NCBI GenBank assembly: GCA_003646045.1
Contig: QNDV01000163.1
Coordinates: 1-5,912, forward strand
DNA from: a bacterium
Lineage (GTDB): Bacteria; Krumholzibacteriota; Krumholzibacteria; LZORAL124-64-63
Length of the DNA stretch: 5,912 nucleotides
Direction: 5' to 3'
Both the position numbers and the translations under genes were made by a program. This document shows, in pieces, positions 1 through 5,912 of the stretch. Below the pieces are notes generated by a model. That model ran no database searches, was not told where the DNA came from, and was given only the letters and a program-made list of their open reading frames with translations. Within the stretch, counting starts at the first letter, position 1. Each line of letters opens with the position of its first letter.

Positions 1-1503
1 CTCGACCTCTATACCTGAGGTGCCAATTACCGGCGGCTCGCGATCCGCGAAGGCCGCGTGGCGGCCGGGCTCCGCCATCAGGAACCAGGTGGAGTCACCA
101 TCGCGATGCAGTGGCCCCACCGGTCTCCAGCCCTTGCGGCCGTGTCGAAAAATCCACGCGTCCTGTTCCCCGGGTGGCTCGTCCAACGACATGGGCAGGT
201 TACCGTCCACCGGCCAGTCCGCCGTCAGGTAGAGCCCCTGCCAAAGGGCGGACGGTTCCAGAGGATCCGCCCCGGCTCTCTCCCGGCGCCACAACACGGT
301 GCGCGCCAGCACCGGATCTCCCCGGGCCGGATCCAATTCCACGATGGCGGCATCATCCCGGGGATGCAGGGCAAAAAATGGCGTCAGCACTATACCCGGC
401 GCGGGCCGCAGCGCCAGATGGCGATCCTGCCAGCCGGCGAGACGGGAGTTCCCCCCGCCGCCGGAATCAACCCGCAGGGGAATCCGCACTTCGGCCTCGC
501 CACCGGAACGGTCCCGGGCCATGATCTGCAGCAGATGATCGCCGACCGCGAGTCCCTCACCCTCGGCACCCAGATACCAGAGACCGCCCTCACGCCCGGG
601 CAGATCAACCCCACGGCGCCGGTGCAACCAGTGCTCACGTATCCGTCTTTCGCCTTCCTGATCCGAGAACTCGCACCATTCCAGGCGCTGCTGACTGTTG
701 TCGGCAAAGGCGAAGCTCTCGTTCCGGCATCGGTACACCAGCTCGCCGTCCAGTCGGACCTCGATCAGTCCGGGCTCCAGCGCGTGGCCCCTGATATCGC
801 TGCGGTCGCTGATCGCCGCGCTGAAAGCCACCGGCCCCGTCACCACCAGGGGCGCCAGGACGCCGTGCAGTCCCTTCTCGTGGTGGACTTCGCCGGCCAC
901 CGCGCCAAGTTCCGCCGGCGGCCGCACGCAATGGGCTGTGACCGCCGTGATCCGCGGCGCAAACGTGTCAGCCACCGCGAAACCATGATCCTGGGGATTC
1001 AGGGGATGCTGCCCCGCGTCACGCACCTCGAAATGCAGGTGGGGCCCGTTGGTGCCGCTTTGTCCGCTCAGTCCCAGCACCTGCCCCGCTTCCACCCGCA
1101 GATCGTTGGGATCGAGGTTCAGCCGGACACGGTAGCGCCCGTGCTGCCTCCGGTCGCTGCCCACACGCTCATTGATTACATCAGAGAACTGCTGCAAGTG
1201 GGCATAGACGTATGTCTTGCCGGAGTCTCCAGCTATATAGACTGCTCTGCCATAGGCTCCCGCCTCGGCCCGGATCCGGCTAACCCAGCCAGCCTCCACG
1301 GCCCGTACCGGAAACCCCGATACGGTCTGTGTCTTGAAGTCCAGGCCGGCGTGCCACCGCCCTGGCCGTCGCTCCATGAAATTACTGGTGAGGTAGCGCG
1401 TTTCCAGATCGAGGGGCCATTGCGGTTCGGCGGCCTGTGCCGCCGTTGTACCCGACACCAACCACCAGGCCACCAACAAGGCAAAGATATGACGATGGCT
1501 CAC
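1..1503 (-). CDS. Secreted M23 (LytM-type) metallopeptidase, 3' end truncated by window
   Basis: Predicted zinc endopeptidase that cuts peptide cross-links of peptidoglycan, acting outside the cytoplasmic membrane. The frame is open for 501 codons from a GTG at 1503 to the window edge with no stop, so the carboxy terminus is missing. The start is fixed by AGGAGG at 1515-1510, six bases upstream. Residues 1-24 form a Sec signal peptide (hydrophobic core about 6-20, likely cut after AQA). The M23 domain covers about 35-162 and carries the full metal/catalytic set: H51 and D55 (HxxxD), H102 (YAHL), and H155 and H157 in HLHFEVR. About 50 residues separate H102 from HLH, a longer insert than in minimal LytM domains. 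Residues about 163-501 are a beta-rich, probably Ig-like extension without recognised catalytic motifs, including EPGRHAAFADREPPVIG at 478-494. The family assignment is secure; the role of the extension is not known. It is divergent from the PhoH gene and stands alone on this strand here. Confidence 0.93.
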   Translation of the reverse strand, partial: MSHRHIFALLVAWWLVSGTTAAQAAEPQWPLDLETRYLTSNFMERRPGRWHAGLDFKTQTVSGFPVRAVEAGWVSRIRAEAGAYGRAVYIAGDSGKTYVYAHLQQFSDVINERVGSDRRQHGRYRVRLNLDPNDLRVEAGQVLGLSGQSGTNGPHLHFEVRDAGQHPLNPQDHGFAVADTFAPRITAVTAHCVRPPAELGAVAGEVHHEKGLHGVLAPLVVTGPVAFSAAISDRSDIRGHALEPGLIEVRLDGELVYRCRNESFAFADNSQQRLEWCEFSDQEGERRIREHWLHRRRGVDLPGREGGLWYLGAEGEGLAVGDHLLQIMARDRSGGEAEVRIPLRVDSGGGGNSRLAGWQDRHLALRPAPGIVLTPFFALHPRDDAAIVELDPARGDPVLARTVLWRRERAGADPLEPSALWQGLYLTADWPVDGNLPMSLDEPPGEQDAWIFRHGRKGWRPVGPLHRDGDSTWFLMAEPGRHAAFADREPPVIGTSGIEVE

Positions 1504-1509
1504 GAAAGT

Positions 1510-1515
1510 CCTCCT
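1510..1515 (-). promoter_or_regulatory. Ribosome binding site of the M23 gene
   Basis: AGGAGG read on the minus strand, followed by a six-base spacer and GTG at 1503-1501. It supports GTG as the initiator. No ATG at the head of the same frame offers a competing start, and the signal peptide begins directly at this GTG. Confidence 0.8.
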
Positions 1516-1541
1516 GACGGGGATGGGCATCCTGCCGTCAC

Positions 1542-1570
1542 AGCATAAAGTGTCAAACAGGTGGCGACAA
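1542..1570 (-). promoter_or_regulatory. Candidate sigma70-type promoter for the M23 gene
   Basis: On the minus strand, TTGTCG (1570-1565, 4/6 to TTGACA) is followed by a 17-base spacer and TATGCT (1547-1542, 4/6 to TATAAT). This would start transcription near 1535 and give a leader of about 30 bases ending in the AGGAGG. A better -35 hexamer, TTGACA at 1556-1551, also lies here, but the hexamer 16 bases downstream of it is only CAGGAT. This is inferred from hexamer matches alone, and the organism's sigma consensus is unknown. Confidence 0.3.
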
Positions 1571-1592
1571 CCCCGGTCCGCAGGTGTAGGAT
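1564..1592 (+). promoter_or_regulatory. Candidate sigma70-type promoter for the PhoH gene
   Basis: On the plus strand, GCGACA (1564-1569, 4/6 to TTGACA) is followed by a 17-base spacer and TAGGAT (1587-1592, 4/6 to TATAAT). This predicts a transcript start near 1599 and a leader of about 60 bases. Its -35 hexamer sits on nearly the same bases as that of the candidate minus-strand promoter. Evidence is hexamer matching only. Confidence 0.27.
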
Positions 1593-1635
1593 TCTTCCGG
1601 ATGGATCCACATCGGCGCCGCGACGCTGCTACACC
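1583..1635. repeat. 7-base inverted repeat in the divergent region
   Basis: GGTGTAG at 1583-1589 and CTACACC at 1629-1635 are perfect reverse complements 39 bases apart. The left arm overlaps the candidate PhoH -10, and the right arm lies 12 bases before the Shine-Dalgarno. It could be an operator pair, a leader stem, or chance; a 7-base match in a region this size is not significant on its own. Confidence 0.3.
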
Positions 1636-1647
1636 GGGCTACTACAT

Positions 1648-1654
1648 GGGAGGG
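1648..1654 (+). promoter_or_regulatory. Ribosome binding site deciding the PhoH start
   Basis: GGGAGGG followed by a five-base spacer and ATG at 1660. An upstream in-frame GTG at 1561 would add 33 residues, but these are low-complexity, Arg/Gly-rich and unlike the family. The strong Shine-Dalgarno at this site selects 1660. Confidence 0.8.
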
Positions 1655-1659
1655 ATTCC

Positions 1660-3012
1660 ATGGCTGACGGTACCGGTCTCTGGCTGGATGACCAGGACAA
1701 CGTTCCCGCACCCAGGGGACGCAGCTTCATCCTCGATACCAACGTCCTCCTTCACGACGCGGACAGCCTCCACGCCTTCGAAGAAAACAACGTCATCCTG
1801 ACCATCGATGTCCTTGAGGAACTGGACCGCTTCAAGCGGGAGAAGGACGAACGCGGCCGCAATGCGCGCCGGGCAATCCGCACCATCGATGAACTGCGTA
1901 ACGGCCTGCCCCTGAGCCACGGCGTGGCTATGCCCGGTGGCGGTACTCTCTACGTCATCGTCAAGGGCTTCCTCGACTCCCTGCCCGCGGGCATGGATCG
2001 CAGCGTGACCGACAACCGCATCCTGGCGGTGGGGTGCGCCCTGAAGCAGGCGGGTTGCGACGCTGTCGTCGTGACCAAGGACATCAACGCACGGGTCAAG
2101 GCGGATGCCCTGGGTATCGTCGCCGAGGACTTTCTCAAGACCCGCGTCAACTTCGACGAGCTGTTCACCGGCTGGTCCGAGCACGTGGTCCCCGACGACC
2201 AGGTAAACGCCTTCTACGAGGGCAAGACCGTCGCGGTGGCAGCCGATCTGCAACCCAACGAATGCGTTCTGATGCGGGCCGCCTCCAATCCCAAACAGAC
2301 GGCACGCGGCATCTACCGCGCCGACAGCGGGTACATCGAACCGCTCAAGTTCGGCGACAGCCATCCCTGGGGCCTGAGCGCCCGCAACCTCCAGCAGCAG
2401 TTCGCCCTTGAATTGCTGCTGCGCGAGGACATCCAGCTGGTGACCATGCTGGGCCAGGCGGGCACCGGCAAGACGCTGCTGGCCCTGGCCGTCGGCCTGC
2501 AACTGGTGGCCGAGGAGAAACGCTACCGCCGGATCATGGTCTCACGCCCCATCATGCCCCTGGGGCGGGACATCGGCTACCTGCCGGGCAGCAAGGAAGA
2601 AAAGCTCTCGAGCTGGATGGAGCCGGTTTCGGACAATCTGCAATACCTGGTGGACCCGAAACTGGAGCACACCGGCGACAAGGTGCAATACCTGTATGAT
2701 ACCGGCGTGGTGGAAGTGGAGGCGGTGACCTATATCCGCGGTCGTTCCCTGCCCAAACTGTTCATTGTCATCGACGAGGCCCAGAACCTGACGCCCCACG
2801 AGGTCAAGACAGTGGTCAGCCGTGCCGGCGAGGACGCCAAAGTAATTCTCACCGGTGACGCCTACCAGATAGACAATCCCTATCTGGATGCGTCTTCGAA
2901 CGGATTGACCTACGTGGTGGAGCGCTTCAAGGACCAGCCCATCCACGGCCACGTCACCCTGGCCAAGAGCGAGCGCAGCGAACTGGCCAGTCTGGCGGCG
3001 AGCCTGCTCTAG
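1660..3012 (+). CDS. PIN-PhoH family protein (YlaK/PhoH2 type), predicted RNase and ATPase/helicase
   Basis: Complete 450-residue protein joining an amino-terminal PIN nuclease to a PhoH P-loop ATPase. Characterised PhoH2 proteins unwind and cut RNA, so a cytoplasmic RNA-processing or stress role is likely. The PIN domain (about 22-160) keeps its acidic metal ligands: D26 in LDTNVLLHD, E54 in DVLEELDRFK, D118 in TDNRIL and D141 in VVTKD. The ATPase (about 228-450) has Walker A GQAGTGKT at 265-272, the conserved SRPIMPLGRDIGYLPG stretch, Walker B FIVIDEAQ at 368-375, GDAYQIDNP at 399-407, and a terminal arginine motif, AKSERSEL, around R439. Length and domain order are normal for the family, and no key residue is lost. 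I chose the ATG at 1660 because of GGGAGGG five bases upstream. It is monocistronic here, divergent from the M23 gene and convergent with the lipoprotein gene. It is not the short, PIN-less E. coli PhoH type, so I give no gene symbol. Confidence 0.95.
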   Translation: MADGTGLWLDDQDNVPAPRGRSFILDTNVLLHDADSLHAFEENNVILTIDVLEELDRFKREKDERGRNARRAIRTIDELRNGLPLSHGVAMPGGGTLYVIVKGFLDSLPAGMDRSVTDNRILAVGCALKQAGCDAVVVTKDINARVKADALGIVAEDFLKTRVNFDELFTGWSEHVVPDDQVNAFYEGKTVAVAADLQPNECVLMRAASNPKQTARGIYRADSGYIEPLKFGDSHPWGLSARNLQQQFALELLLREDIQLVTMLGQAGTGKTLLALAVGLQLVAEEKRYRRIMVSRPIMPLGRDIGYLPGSKEEKLSSWMEPVSDNLQYLVDPKLEHTGDKVQYLYDTGVVEVEAVTYIRGRSLPKLFIVIDEAQNLTPHEVKTVVSRAGEDAKVILTGDAYQIDNPYLDASSNGLTYVVERFKDQPIHGHVTLAKSERSELASLAASLL

Positions 3013-3095
3013 GCCGAATAGTCATGATTCGCCGTTGCAGGGATGTGTAGGTGATTCATGAATAATCCGGGCTGGACAAACGCACGCGCGACCTG
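3013..3095. other. Convergent intergenic gap, no clear terminator
   Basis: 83 bases separate the PhoH stop from the lipoprotein stop. They contain a perfect 10-base palindrome, ATTCATGAAT, at 3054-3063, and a somewhat AT-richer patch around it. There is no GC-rich stem followed by a T-run on either strand, so intrinsic termination is not evident. Rho-dependent termination or overlapping 3' ends are possible. No small ORF with a ribosome binding site was seen. Confidence 0.5.
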
Positions 3096-3845
3096 TCAAC
3101 CGCCTCCGCCGGCGGTCTCCAGCAGGTAATGTCTCAATTGGCCCAAAAGGCAGGCGTTCGCCCTTTTCACCGCCTTGGTGAGATGCTCGTTGACCAGTTT
3201 CTGGTCCTCGCGTGCGGTGGCCGACATGAACCGGTCGCCCCGGTGTTCCCCCAGGCACGACTCCTGCCAGACCACATCACCATGTGCGTTCTCCAGGGTT
3301 AGCCTTACTTCACATTCGGCGTAGTTCTTCGTCGGTACCGGAATGGCCAGGATGCCCACGATTCCCAGAGCCACGGCGTATTTTGCCCGGCTCGACGCAT
3401 CGTCACCCAGCACCATTCCCAGCCCCACGCCCAGTCCTCCCGAAAGCAGCATGCTCGCGGGCGAACGCCGCAGTTCGCAACTCATGGACAGCAGATCCAT
3501 GGACAGTGCGTAGTCCGCCTGACCCCGTAGCGGTACCAGTTCGAAAAGGTGGGTCTGGTCCACGTCCTGGGCCAGCGCTTCGGCATAGATCCGGGTCGCC
3601 GGGACCTCCCAATCACTGTCCTTGGGGTAGGTGATCTTGAAATACCGGCCCTCACCCTCTCGCTGCTCGGGCGGGCGCATGTCCGTGACCTGGTCCAGGT
3701 AGAGAGCGGGTACGCCCAGATTGCGCATCCGGAAATCCAGTTCCTCGTCCGGATAAACGAAGACGATCTTCTCACTGGTGCAACCGCTGCCCACCAGGAG
3801 GACCAGGAGCAGAACGGATAGGGTCGAACGTTGGGCGCTGGACAT
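3096..3845 (-). CDS. Uncharacterised lipoprotein with an internal glycine-rich hydrophobic hairpin
   Basis: I do not recognise a named family. The product is 249 residues starting at ATG 3845. A lipoprotein signal peptide (R6, hydrophobic core 9-18) ends in VGSGC, with C22 as the predicted lipidated cysteine; S24 and E25 follow, with no Asp at +2, which would fit an outer-membrane location in enterobacterial-type sorting. The mature part has an alternating beta/alpha look (DQVTDMRPPE at 51-60, a helix at 86-98, then LFELVP at 100-105), reminiscent of small periplasmic lipoproteins such as the PqiC or DUF4136 type; this is a weak impression. Residues about 130-147 and 156-171 form a hydrophobic, glycine-rich hairpin (GGLGVGLGMVLG), unusual inside a soluble lipoprotein. 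Cysteines 123, 178, 197 and 232 could form disulfides. The gene ends GGGG-TGA. It lies 46 bases after the antiporter stop and is probably the last gene of that operon. Confidence 0.85.
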   Translation of the reverse strand: MSSAQRSTLSVLLLVLLVGSGCTSEKIVFVYPDEELDFRMRNLGVPALYLDQVTDMRPPEQREGEGRYFKITYPKDSDWEVPATRIYAEALAQDVDQTHLFELVPLRGQADYALSMDLLSMSCELRRSPASMLLSGGLGVGLGMVLGDDASSRAKYAVALGIVGILAIPVPTKNYAECEVRLTLENAHGDVVWQESCLGEHRGDRFMSATAREDQKLVNEHLTKAVKRANACLLGQLRHYLLETAGGGG

Positions 3846-3850
3846 GATCA

Positions 3851-3855
3851 CTCCC
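3851..3855 (-). promoter_or_regulatory. Ribosome binding site deciding the lipoprotein start
   Basis: GGGAG on the minus strand, followed by a five-base spacer and ATG at 3845-3843. An in-frame GTG at 3851-3849 would add two residues, but its first base is the last base of this Shine-Dalgarno, leaving no spacer. ATG 3845 is therefore preferred. Confidence 0.7.
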
Positions 3856-3891
3856 GGCTGGGGACTTGGCGGACCACGGGATACACTTCAG

Positions 3892-5616
3892 TCAATCTAC
3901 GGTGCGCCGACCACTGGGACCAGCCCCGGTTCCTGCTGATGATGATTGTCCCCACCGCCAGAGTACGATCGCCAGGACCACGCTTCCCACCACCAGTGAC
4001 ACCCAGGGCGACACACCCCAGCCCACCGGCACATACCCCACCAACAACGCCACGCCACCCACAGTCAGGGCATAGGGCAGCTGGGTCTGGACATGGTCCA
4101 CGTGGTCCGCGCCCGTGGCCAGGGACGACAGGATGGTGGTGTCGCTGATGGGCGAGCAGTGATCACCGAACACCGCCCCCGCCAACACCGCACTGACCGC
4201 CGCGAGATGGATATGTTGCGCGACGCCGACCGACAGCCCCGCCGCCAGTGGCAATTCGACGCCCAGGGGATAGACAAGCGGCATCAGGATGGCCATGGTT
4301 CCCCAGCTGGTTCCCGTGGCAAAACTCACCGCTGCCGCCAACACGAAGACCACCGCCGGCAGCAACCTTGCCGACAGGATCTGTCGGGCCACTTCCACCA
4401 GGTACCCGGCCGTACCCAGTTCTTCGCAAACCGCACTGAGCGACCAGGCCAGCATCAGGATGGTGACAGCGATTACCATGGCCTTGGCGCCCGACACGTA
4501 GCTGTCCACGACCTGGGCCAGGCGCAGGCGCCTGGTGCCCACGGCCAGGGCTCCGGCCAGCAGGGCGCCGCCCAGGGCCGCCCAGGTCAGGACGGCGAAA
4601 CTATCGGCATTGTCCAGGATCTGCCGCAGGCCGGGGTCGATAATGCCAGCCGCCCGGGCCGCTCCGCGTCCCTGGAAGTACAGTCCCACTGCCGTTGTAA
4701 TGACCACGGCGGCAATGGGCAGACCCGCCACCAGGGGATTTGCCGGACCACCGGCGATGCCCGTGTCCAGTTCCTCTAGTTCGCCCAGGTCGCTGGCGGG
4801 CTGCGATCCGGGGCGCAACACCTCGCCGCGGGTGGCCGCCCGCCGTTCCGCCTTCAGCATGGGACCGTAATCCCGACCGCTCAGGGCTACGGCGTAGACA
4901 AAGGCCAAAGTCAGCAACGGATAGAAACCATAGGGAATGGTGCGCAGGAAGAACGTGTACGCGGCCTCGCCATCTCCCATATGTACCATGGCATCCTGGA
5001 TCAAGCCGACTTCGAAGCCTACCCAGGTGGAGATGACCGCCACTGTGGCCACCGGCGCGGCGGTGCTGTCCACCAGGTAGGAAAGCTTCTCGCGGGATAT
5101 GTGCAGACGATCGGTGAGTGGTCGCATGGTCGATCCCACCAGCAGCGTATTGGCGTAGTCGTCGAAGAAAATGAGGGTGCCCATGCCTGCCGTGGCTGTC
5201 TGACCGGCGCGGCGCCCCTTGACCCTGCCGGCCAGCCAATGGACGATACCGGCCGTGGCGCCGCTGCGCGACAGGATGCCGACCATTCCCCCCAGCAAGG
5301 TGGAGAACATGATGATCGCGGCATGTGAGTCATCCGCCAGGGCGCCCACCAGGTAGGTATCACCCACGCGCAGGAACGCCGTCCAGGGATTGCCCGCCAC
5401 GATGGCTGCTCCCACCCACAATCCCAGCAGCAACGCCACCACCACCTGGCGCAGCGCCAGCGCCAGGGTGATGGCCAGCAGCGGCGGTACCACCGACAAC
5501 CAGCCGCGGTGGGCCAGTTCGGTATGGGCCGTGTCCTGGGCTACTTCAGCCGCCGCGGCACCTGCCGCCATTACCAGCAGCAAGACCACGACCAGTTGCA
5601 GGCACCGTCCCCTCAC
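3892..5616 (-). CDS. NhaC-family Na+/H+ antiporter
   Basis: Integral membrane exchanger of the NhaC family (Na_H_antiporter domain, COG1757 type), expected to move Na+ or a related substrate out against protons across the cytoplasmic membrane. The 574-residue product shows about a dozen hydrophobic segments and the family hallmarks: FFDDYANTLLVG at 150-161, SFATGTSWGTMAILMP at 431-446, and FGDHCSPISDTT at 483-494. A hydrophilic loop at about 250-292 divides the protein. Residues 5-23 are a short hydrophobic stretch ending in an alanine run (GAAAAE) that looks like a cleavable signal peptide before the first core helix at about 41-55. The start is a GTG whose last two bases overlap the cutA stop (GTGA), with AAGGGGG seven bases upstream. 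Some family members carry other exchange activities, such as malate/lactate, so the exact substrate is uncertain. Translation is probably coupled to cutA. Confidence 0.93.
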   Translation of the reverse strand: MRGRCLQLVVVLLLVMAAGAAAAEVAQDTAHTELAHRGWLSVVPPLLAITLALALRQVVVALLLGLWVGAAIVAGNPWTAFLRVGDTYLVGALADDSHAAIIMFSTLLGGMVGILSRSGATAGIVHWLAGRVKGRRAGQTATAGMGTLIFFDDYANTLLVGSTMRPLTDRLHISREKLSYLVDSTAAPVATVAVISTWVGFEVGLIQDAMVHMGDGEAAYTFFLRTIPYGFYPLLTLAFVYAVALSGRDYGPMLKAERRAATRGEVLRPGSQPASDLGELEELDTGIAGGPANPLVAGLPIAAVVITTAVGLYFQGRGAARAAGIIDPGLRQILDNADSFAVLTWAALGGALLAGALAVGTRRLRLAQVVDSYVSGAKAMVIAVTILMLAWSLSAVCEELGTAGYLVEVARQILSARLLPAVVFVLAAAVSFATGTSWGTMAILMPLVYPLGVELPLAAGLSVGVAQHIHLAAVSAVLAGAVFGDHCSPISDTTILSSLATGADHVDHVQTQLPYALTVGGVALLVGYVPVGWGVSPWVSLVVGSVVLAIVLWRWGQSSSAGTGAGPSGRRTVD

Positions 5617-5912
5617 CGGAGATCCCCCTTGGCCCAGCGCAGATATTCGTCATCCACGGCCCCGGCGGGCCAGCCGATGATCTGGGGCACGTCATAGGGA
5701 TGCTGCAACTTCAACTCGCCAGCACACAGTTCGTAACGCTCCCTGAGTACCTTGATCTGCACCGCCACTTCGCGCGATTGTTCCACCTTGCCCTGCCAAC
5801 GATAGACCGATCGCAAATCGTTGCCGACCTGGACGCATACCGCCAGGCCGGCATCCACCAGCAGGGCTCCCACACGCTCCGCGGCCTCCACGTCGGGGAA
5901 CGTTGTGGCGAG
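5613..5912 (-). CDS. cutA: CutA divalent-cation tolerance protein, 5' end outside window
   Basis: Small trimeric CutA1-fold protein, linked genetically in E. coli to copper/divalent metal tolerance; its biochemical role is still unsettled. The visible 99 codons begin in frame at the window edge (LATTFPDVEAAERV) and end at the TGA at 5615-5613. They align along the length of E. coli CutA as I remember it: the TxPD strand and following helix, then the Cys-Val strand (here AVCVQVGN), the SVYRWQGKVEQSREV block, the HPYDVPQII block, and a carboxy-terminal DDEYLRWAKGDLR like E. coli DTDYLSWLNASLR. Family length is about 105-112 residues, so only some 5-13 residues and the start codon lie beyond the edge. 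The internal GTG at 5891 is not the start, since it would delete the first beta strand. The gene overlaps the antiporter start by four bases and is upstream in the same operon; its promoter is not in the window. Confidence 0.93.
   Translation of the reverse strand, partial: LATTFPDVEAAERVGALLVDAGLAVCVQVGNDLRSVYRWQGKVEQSREVAVQIKVLRERYELCAGELKLQHPYDVPQIIGWPAGAVDDEYLRWAKGDLR
5624..5630 (-). promoter_or_regulatory. Ribosome binding site of the antiporter, inside the end of cutA
   Basis: AAGGGGG on the minus strand, seven bases before the GTG at 5616. It is built from the AAG-GGG-G of the cutA codons for Lys-Gly-Asp near its carboxy terminus. Together with the GTGA start/stop overlap it supports the GTG start and translational coupling. 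Confidence 0.7.

Noticed and set aside
58..1548. A 496-codon open frame on the plus strand across the M23 gene.
   Set aside because: It is in exact codon register with the minus-strand M23 gene, so it would be interrupted only by TTA, CTA or TCA codons there, which are rare in this GC-rich genome. Its product has no recognisable motif, whereas the minus strand has a signal peptide, a ribosome binding site and a full M23 active site.
1642..2502. A 286-codon minus-strand frame antisense to the PhoH gene.
   Set aside because: It is also in codon register with the PhoH gene and explained by composition. The sense strand carries complete PIN and Walker motifs.
3054..3063. Palindrome ATTCATGAAT in the convergent gap, considered as an operator or attachment site.
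   Set aside because: It is a single short copy with no neighbouring promoter, integrase gene or second copy seen in the window.
3099..3116. ACCGCC-N6-GGCGGT stem near the convergent gene ends, considered as a terminator.
   Set aside because: It lies in the last codons of the lipoprotein gene (the Gly run) and has no T-run after it on either strand.
4518..4535. Inverted repeat CCAGGCGC-AG-GCGCCTGG.
   Set aside because: It is inside the antiporter coding sequence, encodes normal loop residues, and its two-base loop is too tight for the full stem; high GC makes such matches common.
4601..5239. A 212-codon minus-strand frame and a 228-codon plus-strand frame (4093-4779) within the antiporter gene.
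   Set aside because: These are shadows of the antiporter in other frames, with Arg/Gly/Pro-rich products and no family features.
1..5912. Search for a novel defence, mobile or CRISPR-like system.
   Set aside because: All genes belong to, or look like, chromosomal housekeeping or envelope families. There are no arrays, transposase remnants, tRNAs or composition shifts.

Overview
This 5.9 kb window is GC-rich (roughly 60-65% by eye) and densely coding. It looks like an ordinary stretch of a bacterial chromosome. Two lipid- or Sec-exported envelope proteins and a periplasm-type peptidoglycan hydrolase point to a diderm cell. The M23 protein, with a long insert before its HxH motif and a long carboxy-terminal extension, resembles what I recall from Bacteroidota-related and candidate-phylum (FCB-group) genomes. 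That placement is an impression, not something the sequence proves.

Layout: (1) 1-1503, minus strand, is a secreted M23 (LytM-type) metallopeptidase with a GTG start; its 3' end runs off the left edge. (2) 1504-1659 is a short divergent intergenic region with candidate promoters pointing both ways. (3) 1660-3012, plus strand, is a complete PIN-PhoH protein (YlaK/PhoH2 type), a predicted RNase-helicase. (4) 3013-3095 is a short convergent gap without a clear terminator. (5) 5912-3096, minus strand, is a probable three-gene operon in the order cutA (5' end off the right edge), a NhaC-family Na+/H+ antiporter, and an uncharacterised lipoprotein.

How the genes relate: cutA and the antiporter overlap by four bases (GTGA), and the antiporter's ribosome binding site lies inside the last cutA codons, so the two are probably translationally coupled. 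The lipoprotein follows 46 nt after the antiporter stop. The pairing suggests a cation-homeostasis or stress transcription unit, but no shared function is demonstrated. The M23 and PhoH genes are divergent and have no obvious functional link.

I found no tRNA, rRNA, CRISPR array, insertion sequence, toxin-antitoxin pair, phage gene or defence system. Long open frames antisense to the M23, PhoH and antiporter genes are composition artefacts. No previously undescribed system is visible; the least explained item is the lipoprotein.
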